Shown piece after piece: positions 44,353 through 53,238 of a stretch of DNA of 64,000 nucleotides. The notes under the pieces are model-generated. The model searched no databases and had not been told where the DNA came from. It saw only the letters and a program-made list of their open reading frames with translations. The DNA is taken from the NCBI RefSeq assembly GCF_000373365.1, contig NZ_KB891252.1, positions 186,001 to 250,000 on the forward strand. Direction: 5' to 3'. A program made the position numbers and the translations under genes. Each line of letters begins with the position of its first letter. Position 1 is the first letter of the stretch. This DNA comes from Parafrankia discariae. Lineage in GTDB: Bacteria; Actinomycetota; Actinomycetes; Frankiales; Frankiaceae.

Positions 44353-45302
44353 GACCGGCCTCCTTCGGCGACAGCGCCCCGCGCGCCCGGCTCGCCCACG
44401 CCGTCGAGCTGCCTGGCCACCCGGACGCGCCGGCCCAGCAGCGCTCCGGCCGCGCCGACGAGCACCACCGCGACCAGCAGCAACAGGGCGATCATGGAGG
44501 CGTAGCCGATCCGGAACGAACCGGTGAAACCGACCTTGTAGATGTAGTAGATGATCGTCGTGCTGGAGTCCAGCGGGCCACCCTCGGTGAGCACCGCGAC
44601 CGTCTCGAACGTCTGCAGCGTCAGGACGGTGACGAACACGCCCAGGAACACCGTCGTCGGGGCCAGCAGCGGCAGCGTGACGTGGCGCAGCCGGGCGAGC
44701 CCGCGCACGCCGTCCACGTCGGCCGCCTCGTACACCGAGCGCGGAATCGCGGTCAGGCCGGCCAGATAGACCACGAAGACGAAACTGGTCAGCCGCCAGC
44801 CACCGACCAGCGCGACGACCGGGAGCGCCGTGGCGCGGTCCCCGAGCCAGTTCACCGGGTCGATGCCGACGAATCCGACGAGCGTGTTGGCCAGCCCCTC
44901 GGGGCTGCTGTCGAAGATGTACTCGAAGACCACGGCCATCGCCACGATGTTCGCGCTGGCCGGCAGGAACAACGCGAATCGGACGGCCGCCCGGCCGCGG
45001 GTCACCCGTTCGGCCGCCAGCGCCAGCAACAGGCCGAACAGAACGGACGGAATGACCGTCAACAGGCAGTAGACGAGCGTGTTGCGGACGGCCTGCCCGA
45101 GATCGGGGTCCGCCAGCGCCTCGCGCAGGTTCGCCGTCCCGACCCAGTGGAAGTCCGGACCGGTGAGGTTCTTGTCGGTGCCGGCGACGAAGGCCGACAC
45201 GAGCGCCGGGCCGATGACGAACACGCACAGCCCGACAAAGGCCGGCGTCAACAGCGCGGCCGCCCGCCAGCCGTCCCGTCCGGCTCTCGTCCCCTGCGCC
45301 AC
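44349..45302 (-). CDS. Carbohydrate ABC transporter permease (MalF type)
   Basis: 317 residues, six membrane segments. The EAA loop is VYEAADVDGVRGLARLRHVTLPL; LQTFETVAVLTEGGPLDSSTTIIYYIYK is a signature of this permease. GTG at 45302 begins a 17-residue basic tail before the first membrane helix and gives normal length; the open frame continues to 45617 without family similarity. First gene of the operon, with a dyad at 45351-45382 upstream. Confidence 0.91.
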   Translation of the reverse strand: MAQGTRAGRDGWRAAALLTPAFVGLCVFVIGPALVSAFVAGTDKNLTGPDFHWVGTANLREALADPDLGQAVRNTLVYCLLTVIPSVLFGLLLALAAERVTRGRAAVRFALFLPASANIVAMAVVFEYIFDSSPEGLANTLVGFVGIDPVNWLGDRATALPVVALVGGWRLTSFVFVVYLAGLTAIPRSVYEAADVDGVRGLARLRHVTLPLLAPTTVFLGVFVTVLTLQTFETVAVLTEGGPLDSSTTIIYYIYKVGFTGSFRIGYASMIALLLLVAVVLVGAAGALLGRRVRVARQLDGVGEPGARGAVAEGGRS

Positions 45303-45652
45303 GGTTACGCATCTTGGCCCGACGGCGACCGGTCCGCACACACCGGGGGGCGGAAAAAGATGAACGCCCGAGGTCTTTTCCGGCCGACGCCTGATGACAC
45401 ACCGGACGGAGCCGCCCCGTGGTGACGACGCTCGCGCCGCCCGGTCACACCGCCAGGCGCCCGCGACCGCGACATCCCGGCCGAATCCCGGCGACGTCCC
45501 GGCGGCCGACGCCCACCGACACGCCCGGCCGTGACACCCGCGCGGGCAGGTTCGGCGAACCTCCTTCTTCATTCGATAGCCGTCAGCGGTCCCCTTCCGG
45601 CCGGATGCCTGCAACAATGACAGGCATCTTGATGTCGATCTTCGGGAACGCG
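45303..45652. other. Divergent region between the sugar ABC operon and the DUF349 gene
   Basis: 350 bases. An inverted repeat, CGGAAAAAGA (45351-45360) and TCTTTTCCG (45374-45382), with one unpaired base, stands out because A/T tracts are rare here; it lies 49 bases before the permease start and could be an operator. No other feature recognised. Confidence 0.5.
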
Positions 45653-46960
45653 ATGAGTGACCGCAGCGACGGCGACCGCGATGACAGCGGCCGCCACGGC
45701 ACCGGACCTGGTGGGCCCGCCCACCACCATGACGGGGACGGACCTTCCAGCGGGCGGGACGAAAGCGGCGCCGACTGGGGCCGGGTGGATGCCGACGGCA
45801 CCGTGTACCTGCGCACCGCCGACGGCGAGCGCGCGGTCGGTTCGTGGCGCGCGGGCAGCCCGGAGGAGGGCCTGGCCCACTTCCGCCGCCGGTACGACGA
45901 CCTGCTCGCCGAGGTGGTGCTGCTGGAGCGGCGGCTGACCGTGAGCGGCGTCGACCCCGGCGGCATCGCCGGCAGCGCGCGCCGGCTGCGGGAGGGGCTG
46001 GCCCAGGCCGCGGTCGTCGGCGACGTCGACGCCCTGGCCGCCCGGCTCGACGCCGTCCTGACCGCGACGGACACCCGCCGCACGGAGCTCGCCGCCGAGC
46101 GGGCCCGCCGGGTCGCCGCCGCCGTCACCGCCAAGGAGGAGCTGGTCACCGAGGCCGAGCAGCTCGCCCGCAGCTCCGAGTGGAAGGTGACGAGCGAGCG
46201 TTTCCGGACCATCGGCGACGACTTCCGCGCGATCACCGGCGTCGACAAGCGGACCGACTCGGCGCTGTGGCGGCGGATCGCCGCGGCCCGCGACGAGTTC
46301 ACCCGCCGCCGCACCTCGCACTTCGCCGCGCTCGACACCCAGCGCACGCGCTCCCGCGAGCGCAAGGAGGCGATCATCGCCGAGGCCGTGGTGCTGTCGG
46401 ACTCCACCGACTGGGGCCCGACGACCGCGCGGTACCGCGCGATGATGGTCGAGTGGAAGGCCGCCGGCCGGGCCGCCAAGGACGTCGACGACGAGCTGTG
46501 GGCCCGGTTCCGGGCCGCGCAGGACGGCTTCTTCAGCCGGCGCAACGCCGTCAACGCCGAGCGCGACGCGGAGCTGCTCGCCAACCAGGCGCGCAAGGAG
46601 GAGCTGCTCGTCGAGGCCGCCGCGCTCGATCCGGTCGACGTCGAGCGGTCACTGCGCCGGTACCGGGAGATCCAGGAGCGCTGGGACGCGGTCGGCCGGG
46701 TGCCCCGCGAGGCCGTCGGCAGCCTGGAACGCCAGCTCAACGCCATCGGCGACAAGCTGCGCGACGCCTCCGACGCCCGTTGGGACCGCCGCGACATCGC
46801 CGAGTCCCCCTTCCTGACGAAGCTGCGCGAGTCGGTCGCGAAGCTCGAGGCGAAGCTGGAGCGCGCCCGCGCCGCCGGCCGGGCCCGCGAGATCACCGAG
46901 ACCGAGAACGCGCTGGCGACCCAGCGCGCCTGGCTGGCACAGGCCGAGCAGGGAAGCTGA
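45653..46960 (+). CDS. DUF349 domain-containing protein
   Basis: 435 residues, mostly coiled alpha-helical. After a 45-residue Asp/Gly/His-rich start, the actinobacterial signature WGRVDADGTVYLRTADGERAVG appears, then repeated DUF349 units of about 75 residues, each with a WKxxGR-like core (VEWKAAGRAAKDVDDELWARFR). The role is unknown; relatives are nucleic-acid-associated or stress proteins. Start uncertain: ATG codons at 45605, 45617, 45632 and 45653; 45653 has GGGAA four bases upstream. Confidence 0.87.
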   Translation: MSDRSDGDRDDSGRHGTGPGGPAHHHDGDGPSSGRDESGADWGRVDADGTVYLRTADGERAVGSWRAGSPEEGLAHFRRRYDDLLAEVVLLERRLTVSGVDPGGIAGSARRLREGLAQAAVVGDVDALAARLDAVLTATDTRRTELAAERARRVAAAVTAKEELVTEAEQLARSSEWKVTSERFRTIGDDFRAITGVDKRTDSALWRRIAAARDEFTRRRTSHFAALDTQRTRSRERKEAIIAEAVVLSDSTDWGPTTARYRAMMVEWKAAGRAAKDVDDELWARFRAAQDGFFSRRNAVNAERDAELLANQARKEELLVEAAALDPVDVERSLRRYREIQERWDAVGRVPREAVGSLERQLNAIGDKLRDASDARWDRRDIAESPFLTKLRESVAKLEAKLERARAAGRAREITETENALATQRAWLAQAEQGS

Positions 46961-47072
46961 CCGCGGCGCACCGAATGGGCCAACTGCGCTAACTGCCCGC
47001 TTGCCACAGCTAGCATCAGCCCGTATCGTCGACCTCCTCTTGACGGTTGTCCTGTGGAGGTCGACGACGGCG

Positions 47073-47855
47073 GTGGCGGCTATCCATGTGCGGGATGTCG
47101 GCGATTTCATCCGCGAGCAGCGGCGTGGCGCGCAGATCTCGCTGCGCCAGCTCGCTCGCCAGGCGGGGGTCAGCAACCCCTACCTCAGCCAGATCGAGCG
47201 CGGCCTGCGCCGGCCCTCGGCCGAGATCCTGCAGCAGATCGCCAAGGCCCTGCGCATCTCGGCGGAGGTCCTCTACGTCCAGGCCGGCATCCTCGAGGAA
47301 CGCGAGGGCGGCGAGGACCTGCTGGCCGCCGTGCACACCGACGAGACGCTGACCGAACGCCAGAAGCAGGTCATCGTCGACATCTACGACGCGTTCCGTC
47401 GGGAGAACGCGCTCGCCGGGCTGACCCCCGGCGTGCGTGGCCCGGCCGGGGCCGGCGACAAGACCGGCGCTGGCGCTGGCGCCGTTGATGATGACGGCGC
47501 CGCGGCCGACGCTCCGACCGAGACCGGGGCCGGGGCCGAGACCGGTTCCGCGGCGGGCTCGGCGGCCGAGGCCGCGCCGTCCACTCCGGGCGGGACCACC
47601 CTGGACGGGAAGGCCCCGAGCGGGGACGGGTCGGGGACCGCCGGGCGGACCAGGCCCGCCGCGCCCCGGCGCAGGACCGCCACCACGCCGGGCGAGCCGA
47701 CGTCCACGCCGCGGCGCGCGGCGACCCGCAAGTCGGGGGACGCCCGGCGCGGCCCGCGTAGCAGCAGTGCGAAGAGCGCCCCGGCGGCACCGGAGGACGG
47801 TGCCGGCGAGGCCACCACGGCCCGGACCCCGCCCGCGGGGCCGACAAACACCTGA
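47073..47855 (+). CDS. XRE-family regulator preceding the HBHA-like gene
   Basis: 260 residues. The helix-turn-helix SLRQLARQAGVSNPYLSQIE with GLRRPSAEILQQIAKALRI at residues 25-65 is nearly the same as in mycobacterial Rv0474. LTERQKQVIVDIYDAFRREN follows. The last 130 residues are Ala/Thr/Pro/Arg-rich without domain. GTG at 47073 (VAAIHVRDVGDFIREQRR) fits family starts, with GGAGG 12 bases upstream. 41 bases separate it from the next gene. Confidence 0.87.
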   Translation: MAAIHVRDVGDFIREQRRGAQISLRQLARQAGVSNPYLSQIERGLRRPSAEILQQIAKALRISAEVLYVQAGILEEREGGEDLLAAVHTDETLTERQKQVIVDIYDAFRRENALAGLTPGVRGPAGAGDKTGAGAGAVDDDGAAADAPTETGAGAETGSAAGSAAEAAPSTPGGTTLDGKAPSGDGSGTAGRTRPAAPRRRTATTPGEPTSTPRRAATRKSGDARRGPRSSSAKSAPAAPEDGAGEATTARTPPAGPTNT

Positions 47856-47896
47856 CCCAACACCATCACAACCAGCGGAGATCACTAGGAGATCGC

Positions 47897-48367
47897 ATGG
47901 CTACCGCCCGCACCGACACGAAGACGAAGAGCGCGACGCCCGCGGCGGGCTCCGACGTTCGCAAGCCCCTGTACGCGTCGGTCGGCGCCGCCGATCTCGC
48001 GGTCGAGAAGCTCCTGACCCTTCCCGCGGCCTACGGGACGGAGGTCCGGCGCATCTCGGACCGGGTCAGCCAGATCCCGGCCCAGGCGGCCCGGGTCCCC
48101 GTCCAGGTCGGTTCGGCCGTCCTGGCGCTTCCGGTGACCGTCGGGTCGCAGATCTCCGACCTGCAGGGCCGGGCGACCCAGCTCTACAACTCCTTCGCCA
48201 GCCGGGGCGAGAAGCGTGTCGCCGGTATCCGCCGCAGCCCCGCGACGGAGCAGGCGGTGAAGCAGACGAAGACGGCCGTCAGCCAGACCCGGGCCGCGCG
48301 CACCTCCACCCGCCGGGCGGCCGCCGCCACGGGCCGCGCCGTCGGCAACGCCGCGACACCGAACTAA
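47897..48367 (+). CDS. HBHA-like helical protein
   Basis: 156 residues. KPLYASVGAADLAVEKLLTLP and LQGRATQLYNSFASRGEKRV resemble the N-terminal coiled region of mycobacterial heparin-binding hemagglutinin (Rv0475), and the C-terminus is Arg/Lys/Ala/Thr-rich as in HBHA, though much shorter and Arg- rather than Lys-based. No signal peptide. The XRE-HBHA gene order is conserved with mycobacteria. TAGGAG precedes the ATG. Heparin binding is not claimed. Confidence 0.75.
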   Translation: MATARTDTKTKSATPAAGSDVRKPLYASVGAADLAVEKLLTLPAAYGTEVRRISDRVSQIPAQAARVPVQVGSAVLALPVTVGSQISDLQGRATQLYNSFASRGEKRVAGIRRSPATEQAVKQTKTAVSQTRAARTSTRRAAAATGRAVGNAATPN

Positions 48368-48402
48368 AAACGACAGAACAACGCACATCAATACAACGAC
48401 CG

Positions 48403-48460
48403 CGCGCACCACGAACCCCGGCCCCTGGCTGCTGGCGGTTCGTGGTGCGCGTGTTCTATT
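48403..48460 (+). terminator. Rho-independent-like terminator after the HBHA-like gene
   Basis: A 15-bp perfect stem (48403-48417 with 48437-48451) and 19-base loop, followed by TGTTCTATT. One of the few hairpins here with a T-rich tail. Confidence 0.85.
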
Positions 48461-48466
48461 AAGGGC

Positions 48467-49420
48467 ATGCGTTATCGCCCCCTGGGATCTTCGGGCCTGA
48501 TGGTCTCCGTCGTCGGGCTGGGATGCAACAACTTCGGGTCCAGGGTCGACCTGGCCGGCACCCGTGCCGTCGTCGAGGCCGCCCTCGACTCCGGGATCAA
48601 CTTCTTCGACACCGCCGACACCTACGGGAACAAGGGCGGCTCGGAGACCCTGCTGGGACACGTGCTCCGCGGCCGGCGCGACGACGTCGTCCTCGCCACC
48701 AAGGTCGGCAACGACATGGGCGGCATGTACGGCCAGGACTTCAACGCGCGCGCCTCCCGCCGCTACATCCGCAAGGCGGTCGAGGGGTCGTTGAGCCGGC
48801 TGCAGACCGACTACATCGACCTGTACCAGCTGCACAACCTGGATGCCTTCACCCCCGTCGAGGAGACGCTGGAGGCGCTCGGCGAGCTCGTCCAGGAGGG
48901 CAAGGTCCGCTACGTCGGCTCGTGCAACCTGGACGCCTGGCAGGTCTCCGACGCCGAGTGGACGGCCCGTGCCTCCGGCACCACCCGGTTCATCTCGGCC
49001 CAGAACCACTACAACCTGCTGGTCCGGGAGGTCGAGGCCGAGCTGGTGCCGGCCGCCCTCAAGTACGGGATCGGGGTCATCCCCTACTTCCCGCTGGAGA
49101 ACGGCATCCTGAGCGGCAAGTACCTGCGCGACGAGGCACCGCCGGCCGGCACCCGGATGGCGGGCCGCCAGGACGAGCTCACCGACGACCTGTTCGACCG
49201 GGTGGAGACCCTGGAGACCTTCGCCCGGGAGCGCGACCGCTCGCTGCTGGACGTCGCGATCGGCGGCCTGGCCGCCCAGCCCGCGGTCGCCTCCGTGATC
49301 GCCGGGGCGACGAGCGCGGCGCAGGTCCGAACGAACGCCGCGGCCGGCCAGTGGCAGCCCCGCGCGGACGACCTCGCCGTCCTCGACAAGATCGCTCCCA
49401 CCCGCCGCCCGGGCGCCTGA
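48467..49420 (+). CDS. Aldo/keto reductase
   Basis: 317-residue NADPH-dependent oxidoreductase. The catalytic tetrad is visible: Asp in FFDTADTYG, Tyr four residues later, Lys in VLATKVGNDMG, His in DLYQLHNLD. The C-terminal cofactor region contains VASVIAGATSAAQVRTN. The ATG is directly after the terminator T tract, with AAGGG almost touching it, so the transcript may be nearly leaderless. Substrate unknown. Confidence 0.92.
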   Translation: MRYRPLGSSGLMVSVVGLGCNNFGSRVDLAGTRAVVEAALDSGINFFDTADTYGNKGGSETLLGHVLRGRRDDVVLATKVGNDMGGMYGQDFNARASRRYIRKAVEGSLSRLQTDYIDLYQLHNLDAFTPVEETLEALGELVQEGKVRYVGSCNLDAWQVSDAEWTARASGTTRFISAQNHYNLLVREVEAELVPAALKYGIGVIPYFPLENGILSGKYLRDEAPPAGTRMAGRQDELTDDLFDRVETLETFARERDRSLLDVAIGGLAAQPAVASVIAGATSAAQVRTNAAAGQWQPRADDLAVLDKIAPTRRPGA

Positions 49421-49533
49421 CACCTCAGGTGTACCCCGGCGTGCCCGGGAGCGTGCGGCCCGCCGCGACCTGCGACATCGCCAGGAAAAATAGCCACCTA
49501 TAGGACAAAACGCCTGCCCTGTCCGACATCCTG

Positions 49534-49621
49534 CTCGCCGTTTAGTTTCCTTCTCGCCCTCTCAGGCCGAAATCCGCCGACTTCGACCCCCGAAATGGCG
49601 AGAAAGAAACCAAACGGCGAG
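49534..49621. repeat. 25-bp inverted repeat between convergent genes
   Basis: Arms 49534-49558 and 49597-49621 pair at 23 of 25 positions; both mismatches become G-U pairs on the minus-strand transcript. The arms are unusually A/T-rich for this genome and the loop is 38 bases. It may terminate both the reductase (+) and the DUF1269 gene (-), or be a small palindromic element such as a MITE. Confidence 0.75.
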
Positions 49622-49700
49622 ATGGGCGCAGGCCGGCGCGCCCGGCCCCGCAGGTCAGACCGACGCAAGGGCCCCTACGGCTCAGACCGGGCCCGGCGGC

Positions 49701-50207
49701 TCAGGCCAGGCCCGGCTGAAAGCGCAGGGCTCGGGCCAGTGCCGCTTCCCGCTCCCGGGGCAGCGAGGTCTTGATCACCATCGGACGGTGCTCGCGCAAC
49801 GCCTCGATCGCCCCCGGCCGGGACTCACGGACCAGCACGAACACCGCCGCCCGGCCGGGCTGCAGGTGGCCGGCGATCCGCCGGATCATGGCGGTGTCCA
49901 TCACCTGGGCCATCATGAGCCGGCCGGCGAGCGCCCCGCCGCCGGCGCCGATCGCCAGGCCCACGACCGGCGCCAGGAAGATGGCGCCGACGGTGGCCCC
50001 ACACGCCGCGCCGCCCACGGCCGCCGATCTGATCCGCCGCGCGCCGTGCCGCACGTGCACCGCGCCGCTGTCCTCGCGCCACGCGACCGCCCGGTCCGCC
50101 AGGTCGACCAGCCGCTGCCGGGACAGCCGCCGACCCAGCTCCCAGACCTGCTCGGCCTGGCGCCTGCTGTCGAACCCGAGTACGACCAACTCCGCCACGC
50201 CCTCCAT
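49701..50207 (-). CDS. DUF1269 family protein
   Basis: 168 residues. ELVVLGFDSRRQAEQV at the start, a central Gly/Ala membrane hairpin (AAVGGAACGATVGAIFLAPVVGLAIGAGGGALAG) and AAVFVLVRESRPGAIEAL with IKTSLPREREAALARAL follow the DUF1269 pattern. Function unknown; membrane association is likely through the central segment. ATG at 50207 is chosen; the open frame extends further without homology. Confidence 0.82.
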   Translation of the reverse strand: MEGVAELVVLGFDSRRQAEQVWELGRRLSRQRLVDLADRAVAWREDSGAVHVRHGARRIRSAAVGGAACGATVGAIFLAPVVGLAIGAGGGALAGRLMMAQVMDTAMIRRIAGHLQPGRAAVFVLVRESRPGAIEALREHRPMVIKTSLPREREAALARALRFQPGLA

Positions 50208-50277
50208 CGCATCGCAGGCCGTTGACGTCTGGCAAACGGACCTTCCCCCCGAGAGCCCCACCCTGGTCTCGTTACTG

Positions 50278-51105
50278 TCAGCTGGAACGCCCCGCGCGGG
50301 GTGGCCAGGCGACGGTGAGCTCGCCGAGGCGCCACCGGCGCGGGCCGTCCAGCACCGACCAGCCGTCCTGCCGCAGCAGCTCGACGGCACCGATCCAGCG
50401 CTGGCGTGGCCCGAACGGACCACGCGGGGCCGCCCGTTCCCAGGCCAGGTCGAACGCGGCGAGCAGCTCGTGGACGTCCTCACCGGGCACGTTGCGGGCG
50501 ATCAGTGTCTTCGGCAGCCGCGGTGCCAGGTCGGACGGGCGGACCAGGCTCGGCAGGTGCGCCGCGAGGGTCAGCGTCCGCGGCACCCCGGCGGGCGGGA
50601 CGGTGAACCAGCACGCCCGCCGGCCGATCTCGTCGCAGGTCCCCTCGACCAGCAGCCCGCCGGGCTGGAGACGTCCGGCCATCGCCGCCCACGCCGCGCC
50701 GACCGCCGCCTCGTCGTACTGGCGCAGCACGTTTATCGCCCGCACCACCACCGGGCGCAGGCCGGCGAGCTCGAAGCCGCCGCGGGCGAAGGCGAGACCC
50801 GGCGGCCGGGCGGCCGGCACCGCCGCGGCCACCCGCTCCGAGTCCAGTTCGAGCCCGACCACCCGCAGGTGGGGCCGCACCGGCCGCAGCCGGTCGTACA
50901 TCTCGACGGTGGTGACCGGTGTCGACCCGAACCCGAGGTCGACCACGAGCGGGTCCGCCGCGTGCCGCAGCACCGGCCCGGCGGCCGAGGTCAGCCACCT
51001 GTCGACGCGGCGCAACCGGTTCGGTGCCGTCGTGCCGCGGGTGGGCAGACCGAGGGCCCGCGCCCGCCCCGCCGCCAGCCTGGGCGGCCGTCGCGCGACT
51101 GTCAC
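50278..51105 (-). CDS. Class I SAM-dependent methyltransferase beside mshA
   Basis: 275 residues. VVDLGFGSTPVTTVEMYDRLR is the SAM motif I variant, followed by VVGLELDSERVAAA, VRAINVLRQYDEAAV and LQPGGLLVEGTCDEIGRR. The same protein is divergently placed next to mshA in Streptomyces (from memory). GTG at 51105 begins a basic N-terminus. Target unknown. Confidence 0.83.
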   Translation of the reverse strand: MTVARRPPRLAAGRARALGLPTRGTTAPNRLRRVDRWLTSAAGPVLRHAADPLVVDLGFGSTPVTTVEMYDRLRPVRPHLRVVGLELDSERVAAAVPAARPPGLAFARGGFELAGLRPVVVRAINVLRQYDEAAVGAAWAAMAGRLQPGGLLVEGTCDEIGRRACWFTVPPAGVPRTLTLAAHLPSLVRPSDLAPRLPKTLIARNVPGEDVHELLAAFDLAWERAAPRGPFGPRQRWIGAVELLRQDGWSVLDGPRRWRLGELTVAWPPRAGRSS

Positions 51106-51296
51106 ACCCCTCACACCCCCTCGAAGGACTCGACCGCGACGCACCCTGTCATACAAGGTCGGTCGGATGGCAACGACCTGGTCCGGGCACATACAAGCTC
51201 GTACCAAGTGTGCCGGGCGGGCATAGGACGGCCACCGCCCGGTGTTGAACCGCTCTGGCGCCGGTCGTCAGGTAGATCTGCGTGTGGAGGTGGTTG

Positions 51297-52601
51297 GTGC
51301 ATCTGGTCCCAGGCGCGCCGCCGGAACGTCCCGAATCCGTCCGGCCGAAGCCACCCTCGCGGGTCGCGATGCTGTCGATGCACACGTCGCCCCTGGAGCA
51401 GCCCGGCACCGGCGACGCGGGCGGGATGAACGTCTACGTCATCGAGCTCGCCCGGCAGCTGGCCGCGCTCGGCACCGAGGTGGAGGTCTTCACCCGGGCC
51501 GTGAGCAGCCGGCTCCCACCCGCCCTGGAGATCGCCCCCGGCGTCATCGTCCGGCATGTGCCCGCCGGCCCGTTCGAGGACATCGGCCGCGAGGAGCTGC
51601 CCGCCTGGCTGTGCGCCTTCACGGCGGACGTCCTGCGCACCGAGGCCGGCCACGACGCGGGCTGGTTCGACGTCGTCCACTCGCACTACTGGCTGTCCGG
51701 GCAGGTGGGGCTGTCGGCCGCCCGCCGGTGGGGCGTGCCCCTGGTGCACACCTCCCACACCCTGGCCCGGGTCAAGAACGCCTCCCTCGCGGACGGCGAC
51801 CGACCCGAGCCGGAACCACGCGTCCAGGGCGAGCAGGAGATCATCAAGGCGGCGACGCGGCTCATCGCCTCGACCGAGACCGAGCGCCGCCACCTCACCC
51901 AGCTCTACGGCGCGGCGCCGGGCCGGGTGGACGTGGTCGCCCCCGGCGTCGACCTCGACGTCTTTCGCCCCGGCGACCCGCGGGCGGCCCGTGAGCGGGT
52001 CGGCCTCGACCCCGACTGCCAGCTCCTCCTCTTCGTCGGGCGGATCCAGCCGCTCAAGGCACCAGACATTTTGCTCTCCGCCGCGGCCGAGCTCATCCAC
52101 CGCGACCCCGCCCGCCGCGGCCGGCTGGCGGTCGTCGTGGTCGGCGGGCCGAGCGGCTCCGGGCTCGAACGCCCGGACTCCCTGGTCAAGCTCGCCGCCG
52201 AGCTCGGCATCACCGACATCGTCCGCTTCCAGCCGCCGGTCCCCCAGGAGCAGCTCGCCCACTGGTACCGCGCGGCGACGGCAGTCGTCGTCCCCAGTCA
52301 CAGCGAGAGCTTCGGCCTGGTCGCGGTGGAGGCCCAGGCCTGCGGCACCCCCGTGGTCGCCGCCTCGGTCGGCGGCCTGCGCACCGCCGTCGCGCACGGG
52401 ACGTCCGGCGTCCTCGTCCACGGCTGGGAGCCCGCCGGGTACGCCGACGCCCTGGAACGCATCCTCACCGAGGAACGGTGGCGCCGGCACCTGTCGACGG
52501 GCGCCCGCCTGCGCGCCGCGAGCTTCGGCTGGACGGCGACCGCGCAGGGCGTCCTCGCGAGCTACCAGGCGGCGATCTCACCGGCGGCCGTCGCCGTCTG
52601 A
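51297..52601 (+). CDS. mshA: D-inositol-3-phosphate glycosyltransferase MshA
   Basis: First enzyme of mycothiol synthesis: joins UDP-GlcNAc and inositol-3-phosphate. 434 residues, GT-B fold of family GT4. [21 protein letters not shown] is the MshA-specific N-terminus; [47 protein letters not shown] and [21 protein letters not shown] mark the acceptor and donor sites. GTG at 51297 has GGAGG six bases upstream; a GTG at 51282 precedes that site. Followed after 24 bases by the YbjN gene. Confidence 0.95.
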   Translation: MHLVPGAPPERPESVRPKPPSRVAMLSMHTSPLEQPGTGDAGGMNVYVIELARQLAALGTEVEVFTRAVSSRLPPALEIAPGVIVRHVPAGPFEDIGREELPAWLCAFTADVLRTEAGHDAGWFDVVHSHYWLSGQVGLSAARRWGVPLVHTSHTLARVKNASLADGDRPEPEPRVQGEQEIIKAATRLIASTETERRHLTQLYGAAPGRVDVVAPGVDLDVFRPGDPRAARERVGLDPDCQLLLFVGRIQPLKAPDILLSAAAELIHRDPARRGRLAVVVVGGPSGSGLERPDSLVKLAAELGITDIVRFQPPVPQEQLAHWYRAATAVVVPSHSESFGLVAVEAQACGTPVVAASVGGLRTAVAHGTSGVLVHGWEPAGYADALERILTEERWRRHLSTGARLRAASFGWTATAQGVLASYQAAISPAAVAV

Positions 52602-52625
52602 CCCGGTCGGCTAGCGTCCCTGCGC

Positions 52626-53120
52626 ATGACGGCACCCATCGACGGCTCAGAACGCGCACGGCTCGACAAGCTGATCACCGCCGCGCTGGACGACCTCGGC
52701 GTGGCCTACGAGCACCCCGACACCGGCGCCTTCCTGGTCACGCTCGAAGGCGAGCACAAGCTGCGCACCATGACGTGGCTCGTGGTCCAGGACCACACGC
52801 TGCTCGTCGAGGCGTTCTTCATGCGCGCGCCCGCCGAGAACGCCGCCGGCACCTACGGCTTCCTGCTCAGCCGGAACGCCCGCACCTACGGCGTGCACTT
52901 CTCGATCGACCGCGTCGGCGACATCTTCCTGACCGGCCAGGTCCCGCTGACCGCGGTCAGCGCCGAGGAGGTCGACCGTCTCCTCGGCTGCGTCGGCTCC
53001 TACGCCGACGACAACTTCGACCCGGCCATCGCGCTCGGCTTCGCCGGCGCCATCGAGCGCGAACGCGCCTGGCGCGCCAGGCTCGCCACCGACGCCGGCA
53101 CCGCCCCCCGCCCCACCTGA
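52626..53120 (+). CDS. YbjN domain-containing protein
   Basis: 164 residues. The domain resembles type III secretion chaperones: LDKLITAALDDLGVAYEH, LRTMTWLVVQDHTLLVEAFFM, YGFLLSRNARTYGVHFSID, GDIFLTGQVPLTAVSAEEVDRLLG. The partner is unknown. It follows mshA in actinobacteria generally, which suggests a link to mycothiol or simply conserved linkage. Confidence 0.88.
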   Translation: MTAPIDGSERARLDKLITAALDDLGVAYEHPDTGAFLVTLEGEHKLRTMTWLVVQDHTLLVEAFFMRAPAENAAGTYGFLLSRNARTYGVHFSIDRVGDIFLTGQVPLTAVSAEEVDRLLGCVGSYADDNFDPAIALGFAGAIERERAWRARLATDAGTAPRPT

Positions 53121-53162
53121 TCCGGCGCCCCGACGGCCCGGCGCCCCGACGGCCCCCCGATC

Positions 53163-53214
53163 CGCGTGGCCCGGAACCCGGGTGGCCGAAGCCGCCCGGG
53201 TTCCGGGCCACGCG
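53163..53214. terminator. 20-bp perfect hairpin between convergent genes
   Basis: Arms 53163-53182 and 53195-53214 pair perfectly; the 12-base spacer can add a GGC/GCC pair. Placed between the YbjN stop and the convergent hydrolase stop, it can end both transcripts. Confidence 0.8.
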
Positions 53215-53238
53215 CAGGGTCGTTGCCGTCCCGGCGAC

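Noticed and set aside
43399-45402. One fused permease of 667 residues
   Set aside because: The upstream part is a wrong-frame reading of the first permease; two separate permeases with an ATGA overlap explain the region.
51182-51220. GGCACA/TGTGCC half-sites before mshA as an operator
   Set aside because: Only six bases per arm with a long spacer in G+C-rich DNA; too weak to call.
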